From: an uncultured Pseudomonas sp.
GTDB taxonomy: Bacteria; Pseudomonadota; Gammaproteobacteria; Pseudomonadales; Pseudomonadaceae
DNA: 64,000 nt
Reading direction: 5' to 3'
NCBI RefSeq assembly: GCF_913777995.1
Contig: NZ_CAJYVE010000034.1
Span: 186,001-250,000 of the forward strand
In this document: piece by piece, positions 34,155-44,455 of the stretch
How the letters are laid out: every line of letters starts with the position of its first letter
Numbering within the stretch: position 1 is the first letter of the stretch
Notes under the pieces: model-generated
Told to the model about the DNA's origin: nothing
Database searches by the model: none
Seen by the model: the letters and a program-made list of their open reading frames with translations, nothing else
Made by a program: the position numbers and the translations under genes

Positions 34155-35810
34155 ATGACCGAAGCACTTGACCCCAGTCGCGAGCGTCTCAAGCACCATT
34201 TCGCCCAACGGGTCATTCACCAGGCGCGGCAGATCCTGGAGATCTGGCAACGCCTGCATCGTCGCGAATGGAGCGCCGAGGACCAGGCCGAACTGCGTGA
34301 GGCCAGCCTGGGCCTGTTACGCTTCGCGGAACGTTTCGAGCAGCCCGAGCACATCCGCCTCGCCCAGCAACTCAACGAGCTTCTCGACGCCATGCAGGCC
34401 AACCGGGGGCGGCTCAACAGCGAGTTGATCAACCAGCTCAGCCACCTGATGCAAGCCTTGTCGCAGACCGGCCTGCGCCAGGGCGACCAACTGGAGCGCA
34501 CGGTGCTGCCGCCGCTGCGCAAACCGGTGTACATCGCGCTACAGGATCAGGAAGCCGGCGAGCAGCTGGCTCGTCAGCTGGAGTTCTTCGGCTGGTCGGC
34601 CCTGGCACTGGAGAGCATCGCTTGCGTGGGCGCGGCACTGCAGCAATGCCTGCCGGCGGCGATGGTCATGGACGTGGACTTCGCCGGCCGCGGCGAAGGC
34701 CTGAACCTGGCGGCGCGCATTCAGCAAGGGCTGGAAAATACCCTGCCGCTGCTGTTCTTCAGCGAGACCGACGCCGACACCCCGACCCGCCTGGCCGCCG
34801 TGCGCTCGGGGGGCCAGGACTTTCTCTGCGGCACGCTCGACGCATCGGTGCTGCTGGAAAAGATCGAACTGCTTGGCCGTGCCGATCGCTACGACCCGAT
34901 CAAGGTGCTGATCGTCGACGACTCACGAGCCCAGGCCGCCTTTACCCAGCGGGTGCTCAACAATGCCGGAATCGTCACGCGCATCCTGCTCGACCCGATC
35001 CAGGCCATGACCGAGCTGTCGCACTTCCAGCCCGACCTGATCATCCTCGACATGTACATGCCCGGTTGCACCGGTCCCGAACTGGCCAAGGTGATTCGCC
35101 ACAACGACCGCTATGTCAGCGTGCCGATCATCTACCTGTCTGCCGAAGACGACCTGGACAAGCAGCTCGACGCCATGAGCGAAGGCGGTGACGACTTCCT
35201 GACCAAGCCCATCCAGCCCCGGCACCTGGTCAGCACGGTGCGCAACCGTGCCGCCCGCGCCCGCCGCCTGAAGGCGCGCATGGTGCGCGACAGCCTTACC
35301 GGCCTGTACAACCACACGCACATCCTGCAGCTGCTCGACGACAGCTGCTTCCAGGCGCGGCGCGACAACCGGCCGCTGTGCTTCGCCATGCTCGACATCG
35401 ACCACTTCAAGCGGGTCAACGACAGCCATGGCCACCCCATGGGCGACCGGGTGATCAAGAGTCTGTCGCTGTTTCTCAAGCAACGCTTGCGCAAGAACGA
35501 TCTGATCGGCCGCTACGGCGGCGAAGAGTTCGCCATCGTCATGCCCGATACCGAGCTGGTCAATGCCCACAAGGTGCTCGAAGAGATTCGCCAGCGCTTC
35601 TCGGAAATCCGCTATCCGGCCGACCCGGTGAGCCTGGCCTGTACGTTCAGCGCCGGCCTGGTGACCCTCGGGACGCAGGACGACAGCCAGACCCTCGCCG
35701 CCCAGGCAGACGGGGCGCTGTATCGGGCCAAGAAGGCCGGGCGCAACCAGGTGCAGTCGGCGCTCAACGCCGCGCCTTATCATGTCGAACTGCCGGCGGT
35801 CGACGCCTGA
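34155..35810 (+). CDS. gcbA: GcbA-type diguanylate cyclase response regulator
   Basis: This is a 551-residue cytoplasmic regulator. An N-terminal helical region (1-120) is followed by a receiver-like domain lacking a clear phospho-site (125-240). Next come a full receiver (VLIVDDS, phospho-Asp299 in IILDMYMPG, Lys351) and a GGDEF domain with GGEEF at 455-459. The inhibitory site RKND is at 446-449, so product inhibition by cyclic-di-GMP is expected. Gene order (DUF2333, this gene, dsbD, aroQ, accBC) matches the P. aeruginosa locus of GcbA, which promotes initial attachment and biofilm formation. The 256-base upstream region has two overlapping TTGAC boxes near 34060-34075. Confidence 0.9.
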   Translation: MTEALDPSRERLKHHFAQRVIHQARQILEIWQRLHRREWSAEDQAELREASLGLLRFAERFEQPEHIRLAQQLNELLDAMQANRGRLNSELINQLSHLMQALSQTGLRQGDQLERTVLPPLRKPVYIALQDQEAGEQLARQLEFFGWSALALESIACVGAALQQCLPAAMVMDVDFAGRGEGLNLAARIQQGLENTLPLLFFSETDADTPTRLAAVRSGGQDFLCGTLDASVLLEKIELLGRADRYDPIKVLIVDDSRAQAAFTQRVLNNAGIVTRILLDPIQAMTELSHFQPDLIILDMYMPGCTGPELAKVIRHNDRYVSVPIIYLSAEDDLDKQLDAMSEGGDDFLTKPIQPRHLVSTVRNRAARARRLKARMVRDSLTGLYNHTHILQLLDDSCFQARRDNRPLCFAMLDIDHFKRVNDSHGHPMGDRVIKSLSLFLKQRLRKNDLIGRYGGEEFAIVMPDTELVNAHKVLEEIRQRFSEIRYPADPVSLACTFSAGLVTLGTQDDSQTLAAQADGALYRAKKAGRNQVQSALNAAPYHVELPAVDA

Positions 35811-35937
35811 GCGCGGATGACAGTTCGGCGTCGTCGCACCGGGCAGCGCAGCCAACATTTGCTCTTACACATCTGCATCCAGCAGGCATCGGCACACTTG
35901 GTTATCATGCGCCGATCTTCCGCGACCCGAGGTTGCC

Positions 35938-37725
35938 ATGCGCCGCCTGCTTCTGATGATGCTGTTGCTCATCGCCCTGCCCGTCCATGCCTCCAGCCTG
36001 CTGGACAGCCGGCCCTCCGCCACCCTGGGCGGTTCGACGCTGGATAACAGCAAGCAATTTCTCCCCGTGCGCCAGGCCTTCCAGCTCAGCCTGGTCGAAA
36101 CCACCGAGCAGAGCATCAAGCTGCGCCTGGTGGCCGCCGACGGCTACTACCTGTACCGCCATCGCTTCCAGTTCCGCACCGAGCCTGCCGACATCGGTCT
36201 GGGTGAGGCGCGCCTGCCGGACGGCGAGCAGAAGCACGATGAATACTTCGGTGATGTCGAGGTCTACCACGGCATTCTCGACATCGAACTGCCACGCAAG
36301 CCCGAAGAGCGGCGCGGCTTCACCCTGGCGGTCACCTACCAGGGCTGTGCCGACCACGGGTTGTGCTACCCGCCGGAAACCGAGCGCCTGAGCATCGACG
36401 GCGACACGGCCGGCGGCGCCCTCAGCGCCGCAGCCCCACACCCCGCAACGGCTTCCTGGAGCTGGAAGGAACTGGCGCTGTTCCTGCTGGCCGGTATCGG
36501 CCTGACCTTCACCCCCTGCGTACTGCCCATGCTGCCGATCCTGTCCGGCGTGGTGATGCGTGGCCAGGTCGGTGGCCTGCGTGGCCTGAGCCTGTCGCTG
36601 GCCTACGTACTGCCAATGGCCGCCTGCTTCGCGGTGCTGGGCGCACTGATGGGCGTATTCGGCGCTAGCCTGAACTTGCAGGCACGCCTGCAATCGGCCT
36701 GGGTGCTGGTGCCTTTCGCGCTGTTTTTCGTGGTCTTCGCCCTGGCGATGTTCGGCGCCTTCGAACTGCGCCTGCCGCAGGCCCTGAGTTCGCGCCTCGA
36801 CCGCTTGGCTGGCAAGACCCAGGGCGGTTCGTTGTGGGGCGCAGCGGTCCTCGGCGTGCTGTCCAGCCTGCTGGTTTCACCCTGCGTGTCGGCACCGCTG
36901 GCCGGCGCGCTGCTGTACATCAGCGCCACCGGCGACGCCCTGGGCGGCGCGCTCAAGCTGTTTGCCCTGGGCCTGGGCATGGGCCTGCCGCTGATCCTGG
37001 TTGGCACCGGCGGCGCGGCCTGGCTGCCCAAGAGCGGCGCCTGGCTGGTCACCGTGAAGAACGCCATCGGCGTACTGCTGCTGGGCCTGGCCATCGGCCT
37101 GCTCAGTCGCGTCCTGCCCGGCGCGCTGACCTTGCTGCTGATCGGCCTGCTGGCCGCCGGGGTGGCGCTGTTCCTCGGCACACTGAATTTCAGCGAAAAA
37201 ACCACCCGGCAAACCCTCGCGCAACTACTCGGCCTGTTTCTACTGGTCTACGCTCTGGCATGCTGGTACGGCGCCCTCAAGGGTGAAACCGATCCCCTGC
37301 GCCCGCTAGGCCACCCCCAGGTCGTGGCGGTAGCATCGCCAGGTGCGCAGCCGGCCAGCCAGTGGCAGACCGTGCGCACCGCTGCAGAACTGGACCAGGC
37401 GCTGGCGCAGGCCCGTGACGCAGGCCGGGGGCTGGTACTGGACTGGTACGCCGACTGGTGCATCAGCTGCAAAGTCATCGAGCACGAAGTACTCCCCGAT
37501 CCTGCCGTGCAGGCCCGCCTGTCGGGTCTGGAGCGAATTCGCATGGATGTGACCGAAAGCAATGCGGAGCAACGCGCCCTGCTTGATCGCTACAAACTTT
37601 TCGGCCCTCCCGCACTGCTATTTTTCAGCAAAAGCGGCGAAGAGCTGGAAAACGTGCGGGTTGTCGGCGAAATCGACGCTCAGGGCCTGATCGAGCGTCT
37701 GAAAGGGGCAAATGACCAGATTTAA
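35938..37725 (+). CDS. dsbD: Thiol:disulfide interchange protein DsbD
   Basis: This is a 595-residue inner-membrane electron carrier. It has a signal peptide (1-18), a periplasmic nDsbD immunoglobulin-like domain with GCADHGLCYPP (about 141-151), and an eight-helix core with paired Cys in LTFTPCVLPML and SLLVSPCVSAPL. A C-terminal thioredoxin domain carries WCISC. It passes reducing power from cytoplasmic thioredoxin to DsbC/DsbG and the cytochrome c maturation pathway. All three Cys pairs are present. Confidence 0.95.
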   Translation: MRRLLLMMLLLIALPVHASSLLDSRPSATLGGSTLDNSKQFLPVRQAFQLSLVETTEQSIKLRLVAADGYYLYRHRFQFRTEPADIGLGEARLPDGEQKHDEYFGDVEVYHGILDIELPRKPEERRGFTLAVTYQGCADHGLCYPPETERLSIDGDTAGGALSAAAPHPATASWSWKELALFLLAGIGLTFTPCVLPMLPILSGVVMRGQVGGLRGLSLSLAYVLPMAACFAVLGALMGVFGASLNLQARLQSAWVLVPFALFFVVFALAMFGAFELRLPQALSSRLDRLAGKTQGGSLWGAAVLGVLSSLLVSPCVSAPLAGALLYISATGDALGGALKLFALGLGMGLPLILVGTGGAAWLPKSGAWLVTVKNAIGVLLLGLAIGLLSRVLPGALTLLLIGLLAAGVALFLGTLNFSEKTTRQTLAQLLGLFLLVYALACWYGALKGETDPLRPLGHPQVVAVASPGAQPASQWQTVRTAAELDQALAQARDAGRGLVLDWYADWCISCKVIEHEVLPDPAVQARLSGLERIRMDVTESNAEQRALLDRYKLFGPPALLFFSKSGEELENVRVVGEIDAQGLIERLKGANDQI

Positions 37726-37854
37726 CGTCCGGGTCACAAACTTTTCGCGAATATCGCTTATCGTGTTGGCTACTGTTGTTAACTGGACAGTTAAAGCCCC
37801 TTGCGGCATAGTCGCGGGCACCAAACGTTCGTGAACAACAAAAAGGAACTGACG

Positions 37855-38307
37855 ATGGCGACCTTGCTGGTCCTGCACGGCCCGAATCTGAACCTGCTGG
37901 GCACCCGTGAACCCGGCGTGTACGGCACCACGACCCTGGCCCAGATCAACCAGGATCTCGAGCAGCGGGCCCGCGACGCCGGCCATCATCTGATGTACCT
38001 GCAGAGCAACGCCGAGTACGAGCTGATCGACCGCATCCATGCCGCGCGCGGCGAAGGCGTGGATTTCATCATCATCAATCCGGCGGCGTTCACGCACACA
38101 AGTGTGGCAATACGTGACGCGATCATGGGAGTGAGCATCCCATTCATCGAAGTGCATCTGTCGAACGTACATAAACGCGAACCTTTCCGTCATCACTCCT
38201 ACTTCTCCGACGTTGCGGTAGGAGTGATCTGCGGCCTCGGCGCCAGCGGTTACCGCATGGCCCTCGAAGCCGCCCTGGAACATTTGGCCAAGAACGCCAA
38301 GCCTTGA
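37855..38307 (+). CDS. aroQ: Type II 3-dehydroquinate dehydratase
   Basis: This 150-residue shikimate-pathway enzyme removes water from 3-dehydroquinate. The signature [18 protein letters not shown] at the N-terminus includes the flexible lid Arg and Tyr. The catalytic His lies in [14 protein letters not shown] and [10 protein letters not shown] follows the family pattern. It lies just upstream of accBC, the common arrangement in gamma-proteobacteria. Confidence 0.96.
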   Translation: MATLLVLHGPNLNLLGTREPGVYGTTTLAQINQDLEQRARDAGHHLMYLQSNAEYELIDRIHAARGEGVDFIIINPAAFTHTSVAIRDAIMGVSIPFIEVHLSNVHKREPFRHHSYFSDVAVGVICGLGASGYRMALEAALEHLAKNAKP

Positions 38308-38460
38308 CCGGCACGAGCGTGACCACGCCGCGTCAGGCAACGCAGACCGTCACGACGGTTTGCGCGACATTGCTGGCAACCAGCCCGCCGTCGAACAGCC
38401 TGGCATGACCTGGACGCCTGCCGAACCGCACATTGAAAACCCTTTGGGAGTTGATGATTA

Positions 38461-38919
38461 ATGGATATCCGTAAAGTCAAGAAACTGATCGAGCTGCTGG
38501 AAGAGTCCGGTATCGACGAACTGGAAATCCGTGAAGGCGAAGAGTCCGTACGAATCAGCCGTCACAGCAAGACTCCGGCCCAGACCTACTACGCTCCAGC
38601 CCCTGCCGCCGCACCGGTTGCCGCGCCAGCGCCTGCTGCTGCCGCTCCAGCCGCCGACGCCGCACCGGCCGCCCCGAAACTCAACGGCACCGTGGTCGCT
38701 TCGCCAATGGTCGGCACCTTCTACCGCACGCCGTCGCCAACTTCCCCGGCGTTCGTCGAAGTCGGCCAGACCGTCAAGAAGGGCGACACCCTGTGCATCG
38801 TCGAAGCCATGAAGATGATGAACCACATCCAGGCCGAAACCAGCGGCACCATCGAGTCCATCCTGGTAGAGAACGGTCAGCCGGTTGAGTTCGACCAGCC
38901 GCTGTTCACCATCGTTTGA
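38461..38919 (+). CDS. accB: Biotin carboxyl carrier protein of acetyl-CoA carboxylase
   Basis: This 152-residue protein has an N-terminal AccC-interaction helix, an Ala/Pro-rich linker (residues about 42-75) and a biotinyl domain with the biotinylated Lys in EAMKMMN. It carries the CO2 used by acetyl-CoA carboxylase in fatty acid synthesis. GGGAG lies ten bases before the ATG, and accC follows after 17 bases. The 153-base leader shows no ORF. Confidence 0.96.
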   Translation: MDIRKVKKLIELLEESGIDELEIREGEESVRISRHSKTPAQTYYAPAPAAAPVAAPAPAAAAPAADAAPAAPKLNGTVVASPMVGTFYRTPSPTSPAFVEVGQTVKKGDTLCIVEAMKMMNHIQAETSGTIESILVENGQPVEFDQPLFTIV

Positions 38920-38936
38920 ACCAGGGAGACCCTGCG

Positions 38937-40283
38937 ATGCTGGAAAAAGTCCTGATCGCCAACCGCGGCGAAATCGCCTTGCGCATTCTGCGCGCCTGCA
39001 AGGAACTGGGCATCAAGACCGTCGCCGTGCACTCCACGGCCGACCGCGAGCTGATGCACCTGGGCCTGGCGGATGAAACCGTCTGTATCGGCCCGGCCAT
39101 CGCTACCCAGTCGTACCTGAACATCCCGGCGATCATCTCGGCCGCCGAGCTGACTGGCGCCACCGCCATCCACCCTGGCTACGGCTTCCTGGCGGAAAAC
39201 GCCGACTTCGCCGAGCAGGTCGAGAAATCCGGTTTCGCCTTCATCGGCCCGTCCGCCGACGTGATCCGCCTGATGGGCGACAAGGTCTCGGCCAAGGACG
39301 CGATGATCCGCGCCGGCGTTCCGACCGTACCGGGTTCCGACGGCCCGCTGCCTGAAGACGAAGAGACTGCACTGGCAATCGCCCGTGAAGTCGGCTACCC
39401 GGTCATCATCAAGGCCGCTGGCGGCGGTGGTGGTCGCGGCATGCGCGTGGTGCACAAGGAAGAAGACCTGATCTCTTCGGCCAAACTGACCCGCACCGAA
39501 GCCGGCGCGGCATTCGGCAACCCGATGGTCTACCTGGAGAAGTTCCTGACCAACCCACGCCACGTGGAAGTGCAGGTGCTCTCCGACGGCCAGGGCCACG
39601 CCATCCATCTGGGTGACCGCGACTGCTCGCTGCAGCGCCGCCACCAGAAGGTCCTGGAAGAGGCCCCGGCACCAGGCATCGACGAGAAGGCCCGCCAGGA
39701 AGTCTTCGACCGCTGCGTACGCGCCTGCATCGAGATCGGCTACCGCGGCGCCGGCACCTTCGAGTTCCTGTACGAGAACGGCCGCTTCTACTTCATCGAG
39801 ATGAACACTCGTGTGCAGGTAGAGCACCCGGTTTCGGAAATGGTCACCGGTATCGACATCGTCAAGGAGATGCTCAGCATCGCCGCCGGCAACAAGCTGT
39901 CGTACACCCAGGACGACGTGAAGATCCACGGCCACGCACTGGAGTGCCGGATCAACGCCGAGGATCCCAAGTCGTTCATTCCAAGCCCAGGCCTGGTCAA
40001 GCACTTCCACGCGCCGGGCGGCAACGGCGTCCGCGTCGATTCGCACCTTTACAGCGGCTACAAGGTCCCTGCCAACTACGACTCGCTGATCGGCAAGCTG
40101 ATCACCTGGGGCGCCACCCGTGACGAGGCCATGGCCCGCATGCGCAACGCGCTGGACGAGATCGTGGTAGACGGCATCAAGACCAACATCCCGCTGCACC
40201 GCGAGCTGACCCGTGATGAAGGCTTCTGCAAAGGCGGAGTCAACATTCACTACCTGGAGCACAAGCTGGCCAGCGAGAAGTAA
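38937..40283 (+). CDS. accC: Biotin carboxylase subunit of acetyl-CoA carboxylase
   Basis: This 448-residue ATP-grasp enzyme carboxylates the biotin of AccB. It begins [17 protein letters not shown] and contains the glycine-rich ATP loop [12 protein letters not shown] (near 159) and the [14 protein letters not shown] active-site stretch. The GGGAG before this ATG supports the start over an upstream in-frame ATG at 38916. It forms an operon with accB and ends at a strong terminator. Confidence 0.96.
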   Translation: MLEKVLIANRGEIALRILRACKELGIKTVAVHSTADRELMHLGLADETVCIGPAIATQSYLNIPAIISAAELTGATAIHPGYGFLAENADFAEQVEKSGFAFIGPSADVIRLMGDKVSAKDAMIRAGVPTVPGSDGPLPEDEETALAIAREVGYPVIIKAAGGGGGRGMRVVHKEEDLISSAKLTRTEAGAAFGNPMVYLEKFLTNPRHVEVQVLSDGQGHAIHLGDRDCSLQRRHQKVLEEAPAPGIDEKARQEVFDRCVRACIEIGYRGAGTFEFLYENGRFYFIEMNTRVQVEHPVSEMVTGIDIVKEMLSIAAGNKLSYTQDDVKIHGHALECRINAEDPKSFIPSPGLVKHFHAPGGNGVRVDSHLYSGYKVPANYDSLIGKLITWGATRDEAMARMRNALDEIVVDGIKTNIPLHRELTRDEGFCKGGVNIHYLEHKLASEK

Positions 40284-40306
40284 TTCTCCCTGCCTTGCAT
40301 GCACCC

Positions 40307-40342
40307 CACACAAGCCCCGCCTCGCCGGGGCTTGTGTGTTTT
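40307..40342 (+). terminator. Rho-independent terminator after accC
   Basis: CACACAAGCCCCG (40307-40319) and CGGGGCTTGTGTG (40326-40338) form a perfect 13-base-pair stem followed by TTTT. It separates accBC from prmA. Confidence 0.92.
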
Positions 40343-40472
40343 CCGCCCCTGGCCGGCGAACGGCCGGGCAAGCGGTCTGTCGAACACGACCACCTGCGCA
40401 CCCTTCACAAGCTTTTGCCAGCAACCTGAAGTAAACTGCGCGGCTTTCCCGACATATCCACAGGTACACCCC

Positions 40473-41351
40473 ATGCCCTGGCTGCAAGTCCGCCTCGCCA
40501 TCAGCCCTGAACAAGCCGAGACCTACGAAAACGCCCTGCTCGAAGTCGGCGCCGTATCGGTCACGTTCATGGACGCGGAGGACCAGCCGATCTTCGAGCC
40601 GGAGCTCAACACCACGCCGCTGTGGGCGCACACCCACCTGCTGGCGCTGTTCGAGGCCGATACCGATGCCGACCTGGCCCTGGCGCACCTGCGCCTGCTG
40701 ACCGACGCCGAGCTGCCCGAGCACAGCGCCGAAGTCATCGAAGATCAGGACTGGGAACGCAGCTGGATGGACGACTTCCAGCCCATGCGCTTCGGCCAGC
40801 GCCTGTGGATCGTGCCCAGCTGGCACGCCGCACCGCAGCCTGATGCCGTGAACCTGCTGCTCGATCCGGGCCTGGCCTTCGGCACCGGCACCCACCCGAC
40901 CACCGCGCTGTGCCTGGAGTGGCTCGACGGTCAGGACCTGGCCGGCTGCAACGTCCTGGACTTCGGCTGTGGCTCCGGCATCCTGGCCATCGCCGCGCTG
41001 CTGCTGGGCGCACCCAAGGCCGTGGGGACCGACATCGACGTGCAGGCCCTGGAGGCTTCGCGCGACAACGCCGGACGCAACGGCATCGCCGCCGAACGCT
41101 TCCCGCTGTACCTGCCCGAAGACCTGCCGGCCGAACCGGCCGACGTGCTGGTGGCCAATATCCTGGCCGGCCCGCTGGTTTCCCTGGCGCCGCAGCTGGC
41201 CAGCCTGGTCAAACCGGGCGGCCGCCTGGCACTGTCGGGCATCCTCGCTGAACAAGGCGCAGAAGTGGCAGCGGCCTATGCCGATGCCTTCGACCTCGAC
41301 CCGATCGCCGACCGTGATGGCTGGGTACGCATCACCGGCCGCCGCCGCTGA
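40473..41351 (+). CDS. prmA: Ribosomal protein L11 methyltransferase
   Basis: This 292-residue SAM-dependent enzyme trimethylates ribosomal protein L11. It has an N-terminal L11-binding domain ([10 protein letters not shown]), the SAM motif [15 protein letters not shown] near residue 160, and VANILAGPL as the later motif. A short leader with AGG precedes the ATG; the open frame extends further upstream without coding signs. A DUF3426 gene follows after 24 bases. Confidence 0.95.
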   Translation: MPWLQVRLAISPEQAETYENALLEVGAVSVTFMDAEDQPIFEPELNTTPLWAHTHLLALFEADTDADLALAHLRLLTDAELPEHSAEVIEDQDWERSWMDDFQPMRFGQRLWIVPSWHAAPQPDAVNLLLDPGLAFGTGTHPTTALCLEWLDGQDLAGCNVLDFGCGSGILAIAALLLGAPKAVGTDIDVQALEASRDNAGRNGIAAERFPLYLPEDLPAEPADVLVANILAGPLVSLAPQLASLVKPGGRLALSGILAEQGAEVAAAYADAFDLDPIADRDGWVRITGRRR

Positions 41352-41375
41352 CCGCTGCCTGAACCGGAGCGCCGC

Positions 41376-42743
41376 ATGACCGACAGTTTCGTCACCCAGT
41401 GTCCGCACTGCCAGACCAGCTTCAAAGTCAACTATGCGCAATTGAGCGTGGCACGCGGCGTGGTTCGCTGCGGGTCCTGCCTGGAGGTGTTCAACGCCGC
41501 CAAACAGCTGGTCGAGCAGAGCGCCCAGGGTCGTGAACCCCCCACCCCCCTGTCGCCCCCTGTGCCGGCCGAACCGCTGACAGCGGTGCCCGCCATCACC
41601 GTACCGGTGATCGAGCCTCCCGCGGCTGCGCAATCGCCAGCCTCCGCCGAACCACCGGCCAGGCATGCCCAATCGGACACGCTCGACGCCGAGGCCGGTG
41701 AGGATTATTGGCACGTCAGCGAACTGGACCTCGACGCCCTGGACCTGGACGGCGAGCTGGCACGCCTCGAACAGCGCGAGATCCAGCAGGCCGAAGCCTT
41801 CCAGGCGGCGCCGCCGGCCTCGCTGAGCGCGCGCCGCGATGCGCCGCAGACCGACCAGGGCGACTGGATCGACAGCCTGCCCAATGACGACGTGGAACCG
41901 GCACCGCCACGTGAGACCACGCCGCTCAGCGCCCGAGACCGCGACCCGGACCTGGACCAGAACACGGCCGAGGACCTTGACGACGAACCGCCGCTGCACG
42001 AGACGCGCACCGAGCCTTCGTTGTCGCTGACCCCACTGCCGCTCGACGACACGGAACCTGATGTCACGCCGCTGGAGCCGCGCAAGCCTGCGCAGGACAA
42101 CAGCGCACGCCTGTCGGCACGGGATGACGACGCCGACGACGACACGCTGGATGACGAGCCCGCCGACCCGCGCGGACGCAGCGAACCGGCGATCCGTGAC
42201 AAGGCCCTGCTGGACCTGACCGACGACCCGCTGCAGCTCGACTGGCAGCGCCCCAAGCCACGCTGGGGCCGCCGCCTGCTGTGGAGCACGCTGGTCGTGC
42301 TGGCCCTGGGCGGGCTGGCCCTGCAATACGTCTGGTATCACTTCGACCATCTGGCGCGCCAGGACCAGTACCGCCCCTGGTTCCAGCAACTGTGCCCGCA
42401 GCTGGGCTGCAAGGTGCCGTCGAAGGTCGACATCAACCAGCTCAAGAGCAGTAACCTGGTCGTGCGCAGCCACCCGGACTTCCAGGGCGCCCTGGTGGTC
42501 GATGCGATCATCTATAACCGCGCGTCCTTTTCCCAACCCTTTCCATTGCTGGAGCTGCGCTTTGCCGATACCAGTGGTCAGCTGATCGCCAGCCGTCGGT
42601 TCAAGCCCGGCGAATACCTGTCCGGAGAGATGGCTGGCAAGGAAGAGATGCCGCCGCAGACTCCGATCCATATTGCCCTGGACATCCTCGATCCAGGCGC
42701 CAAGGCCGTGAACTACAGCCTCAACTTCCGCTCCCCCGAATAG
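41376..42743 (+). CDS. Zinc-ribbon and DUF3426 membrane protein
   Basis: This 455-residue protein has an N-terminal MJ0042-type zinc ribbon (CPHCQTSF ... RCGSCLEVF, residues 9-39). A long acidic Pro/Asp/Glu-rich linker follows, then one membrane segment around 300-320 and a C-terminal DUF3426 domain (CPQLGCKVPSKVDINQLKSSN). Topology predicts a cytoplasmic zinc domain and a periplasmic C-terminus. It is conserved between prmA and dusB in pseudomonads. Its function is not established. Confidence 0.9.
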   Translation: MTDSFVTQCPHCQTSFKVNYAQLSVARGVVRCGSCLEVFNAAKQLVEQSAQGREPPTPLSPPVPAEPLTAVPAITVPVIEPPAAAQSPASAEPPARHAQSDTLDAEAGEDYWHVSELDLDALDLDGELARLEQREIQQAEAFQAAPPASLSARRDAPQTDQGDWIDSLPNDDVEPAPPRETTPLSARDRDPDLDQNTAEDLDDEPPLHETRTEPSLSLTPLPLDDTEPDVTPLEPRKPAQDNSARLSARDDDADDDTLDDEPADPRGRSEPAIRDKALLDLTDDPLQLDWQRPKPRWGRRLLWSTLVVLALGGLALQYVWYHFDHLARQDQYRPWFQQLCPQLGCKVPSKVDINQLKSSNLVVRSHPDFQGALVVDAIIYNRASFSQPFPLLELRFADTSGQLIASRRFKPGEYLSGEMAGKEEMPPQTPIHIALDILDPGAKAVNYSLNFRSPE

Positions 42744-43047
42744 CCGGCACAGACCGGCAAAGAGCGCTTGCGCAACGCTTGAAACCTGCTTTTTGCAGCA
42801 CGATCGATGCTGATCACGTGCCAGACCCACGAAAAACGCGCTATCGGCAATAAGACGACAGCTGTTCAGATTTTATCCAGTTCAGCCTTTATCCAGTCAT
42901 CGAGAGCGGGTATCATGCCAACCCTTTTTCAAACTCCCGGTTCGGTCTCGTCGTTGCGCAAGCGGTTGGACGGACGAACTGTTGCAGACCGTGTGCAACG
43001 GTTTTCACGCGGCCTGTGGATGATTCGGCCCCTTTATAGGTAAAGCT
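42744..43047 (+). promoter_or_regulatory. dusB-fis promoter and leader region
   Basis: This 304-base stretch has no gene. It is relatively AT-rich around 42830-42910. A TATCAT -10-like hexamer lies at 42910-42915, followed by a leader of about 130 bases. A small CTGC-TTTTT-GCAG hairpin lies near 42786. In enteric bacteria the dusB-fis operon is driven from a growth-rate-controlled promoter upstream of dusB, and the same arrangement is likely here. Confidence 0.45.
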
Positions 43048-44061
43048 ATGTCGGCGGTACGCATCGGTCCCCATACATTGCAGAACGGCTTGATCCTCGC
43101 CCCGATGGCGGGCGTCACCGACCAGCCTTTCCGCCAGTTGTGCCGCAGCCTCGGAGCCGGCCTGGTGGTCTCGGAAATGGTCACCAGTGACATGAGCCTG
43201 TGGAACAGCCGCAAATCGCGCCTGCGCATGATCCATGAAGGCGACCCCGAGCCGCGCTCGGTGCAGATCGCCGGTGGTGACCCGCAGATGCTGGCGGACG
43301 CGGCGCGTGCCAATGTCGAACTGGGTGCCCAGATCATCGACATCAACATGGGCTGTCCGGCCAAGAAGGTATGCAACAAGGCAGCCGGTTCCGCGCTGCT
43401 GAAAGATGAACAACTGGTGAGCGAGATCCTGCAGGCCGTGGTGGCCGCAGTCGATGTACCGGTCACCCTGAAGATCCGCACCGGCTGGGACCGTGACAAC
43501 CGTAACGGCCTGACGGTCGCGAGGATCGCCGAACAGTCCGGCATCCAGGCGCTGGCGGTCCACGGCAGGACCCGCGCGGATCTGTACACCGGCGAAGCCG
43601 AGTACGACACCATCGCCGCGATCAAGCAGGCGGTGTCGATCCCGGTCTTCGCCAATGGCGATATCGATTCACCGGAAAAGGCCCGGCAGGTGTTGCAGCA
43701 CACCGGGGCCGACGGGTTGTTGATTGGCCGGGCCGCCCAGGGCCGCCCGTGGATTTTTCGCGAGATAGAGCACTACCTGCGCACCGGCGAGAAACTCCCC
43801 GCGCCCCCGTTGGGCGAAGTGGAACGGATCCTGCTGGAGCACCTGACGGCGCTGCATGCCTTCTACGGCGACGTGATGGGCGTGCGCATCGCACGCAAGC
43901 ATGTCGGCTGGTATCTCGCAACCTTGCCGGGCGCCAGGGAGTTTCGCGCCCACTTCAATCGTTTGGACGATACACAAGCACAGTGCGCCAACATCCGGGC
44001 GTTCTTCAGCCAAGGCTGCCAGGGCCCGGATAACGAGAATGAAGAAGAGGTGGCCGCATGA
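43048..44061 (+). CDS. dusB: tRNA-dihydrouridine synthase B
   Basis: This 337-residue FMN enzyme reduces uridines in the tRNA D-loop. It has [13 protein letters not shown] at the N-terminus, the catalytic Cys in [19 protein letters not shown], and VHGRTR and GRAAQGRPW toward the C-terminus. It overlaps fis by four bases, a conserved gamma-proteobacterial operon in which dusB is the translated leader of fis. Confidence 0.96.
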   Translation: MSAVRIGPHTLQNGLILAPMAGVTDQPFRQLCRSLGAGLVVSEMVTSDMSLWNSRKSRLRMIHEGDPEPRSVQIAGGDPQMLADAARANVELGAQIIDINMGCPAKKVCNKAAGSALLKDEQLVSEILQAVVAAVDVPVTLKIRTGWDRDNRNGLTVARIAEQSGIQALAVHGRTRADLYTGEAEYDTIAAIKQAVSIPVFANGDIDSPEKARQVLQHTGADGLLIGRAAQGRPWIFREIEHYLRTGEKLPAPPLGEVERILLEHLTALHAFYGDVMGVRIARKHVGWYLATLPGAREFRAHFNRLDDTQAQCANIRAFFSQGCQGPDNENEEEVAA

Positions 44062-44378
44062 CGATGATGACCGAGACTTTAGTGAGTGGAACAACACCCG
44101 TGAGCGACAATGTCAATTTGAAACAGCACCTGAACACGCCGAGCGAAGAGGGCCAGACCCTGCGCGGCAGTGTCGAGAAGGCGCTGCACAATTATTTCGC
44201 CCACCTTGAAGGCGCCACGGTCACGGACGTGTACAACCTGGTGCTGTCCGAAGTCGAGGCGCCACTGCTCGAAAGCGTCATGAACTACGTCAAGGGCAAC
44301 CAGACCAAGGCTTCCGAGGTGCTGGGACTGAATCGCGGCACCCTGCGCAAGAAACTCAAGCAGTACGACTTGCTTTAA
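44058..44378 (+). CDS. fis: Nucleoid-associated DNA-binding protein Fis
   Basis: This 106-residue protein ends with the Fis helix-turn-helix ([19 protein letters not shown]). The dimerisation helices lie before it. Fis bends DNA and coordinates rRNA and virulence gene expression with growth. The ATG overlaps the dusB stop. The N-terminal 20 residues are variable among pseudomonads, and an internal GTG at 44100 is a possible later start. A terminator follows. Confidence 0.95.
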   Translation: MTMMTETLVSGTTPVSDNVNLKQHLNTPSEEGQTLRGSVEKALHNYFAHLEGATVTDVYNLVLSEVEAPLLESVMNYVKGNQTKASEVLGLNRGTLRKKLKQYDLL

Positions 44379-44394
44379 GCGATGCAGACAAACC

Positions 44395-44423
44395 AAGGCG
44401 ACCACCCACAGGTCGCCTTTTTT
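44395..44423 (+). terminator. Rho-independent terminator after fis
   Basis: AAGGCGACC (44395-44403) pairs with GGTCGCCTT (44411-44419), with T-rich sequence following to 44423. It separates dusB-fis from purH. Confidence 0.9.
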
Positions 44424-44455
44424 GCTGATTACCTTTAGCTTTGATGGAAATCGAG

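Noticed and set aside
38877..42830. A 1317-codon minus-strand frame opposite accC, prmA and the DUF3426 gene
   Set aside because: It is an antisense shadow of conserved housekeeping genes, with low-complexity Gly/Val/His/Gln composition.
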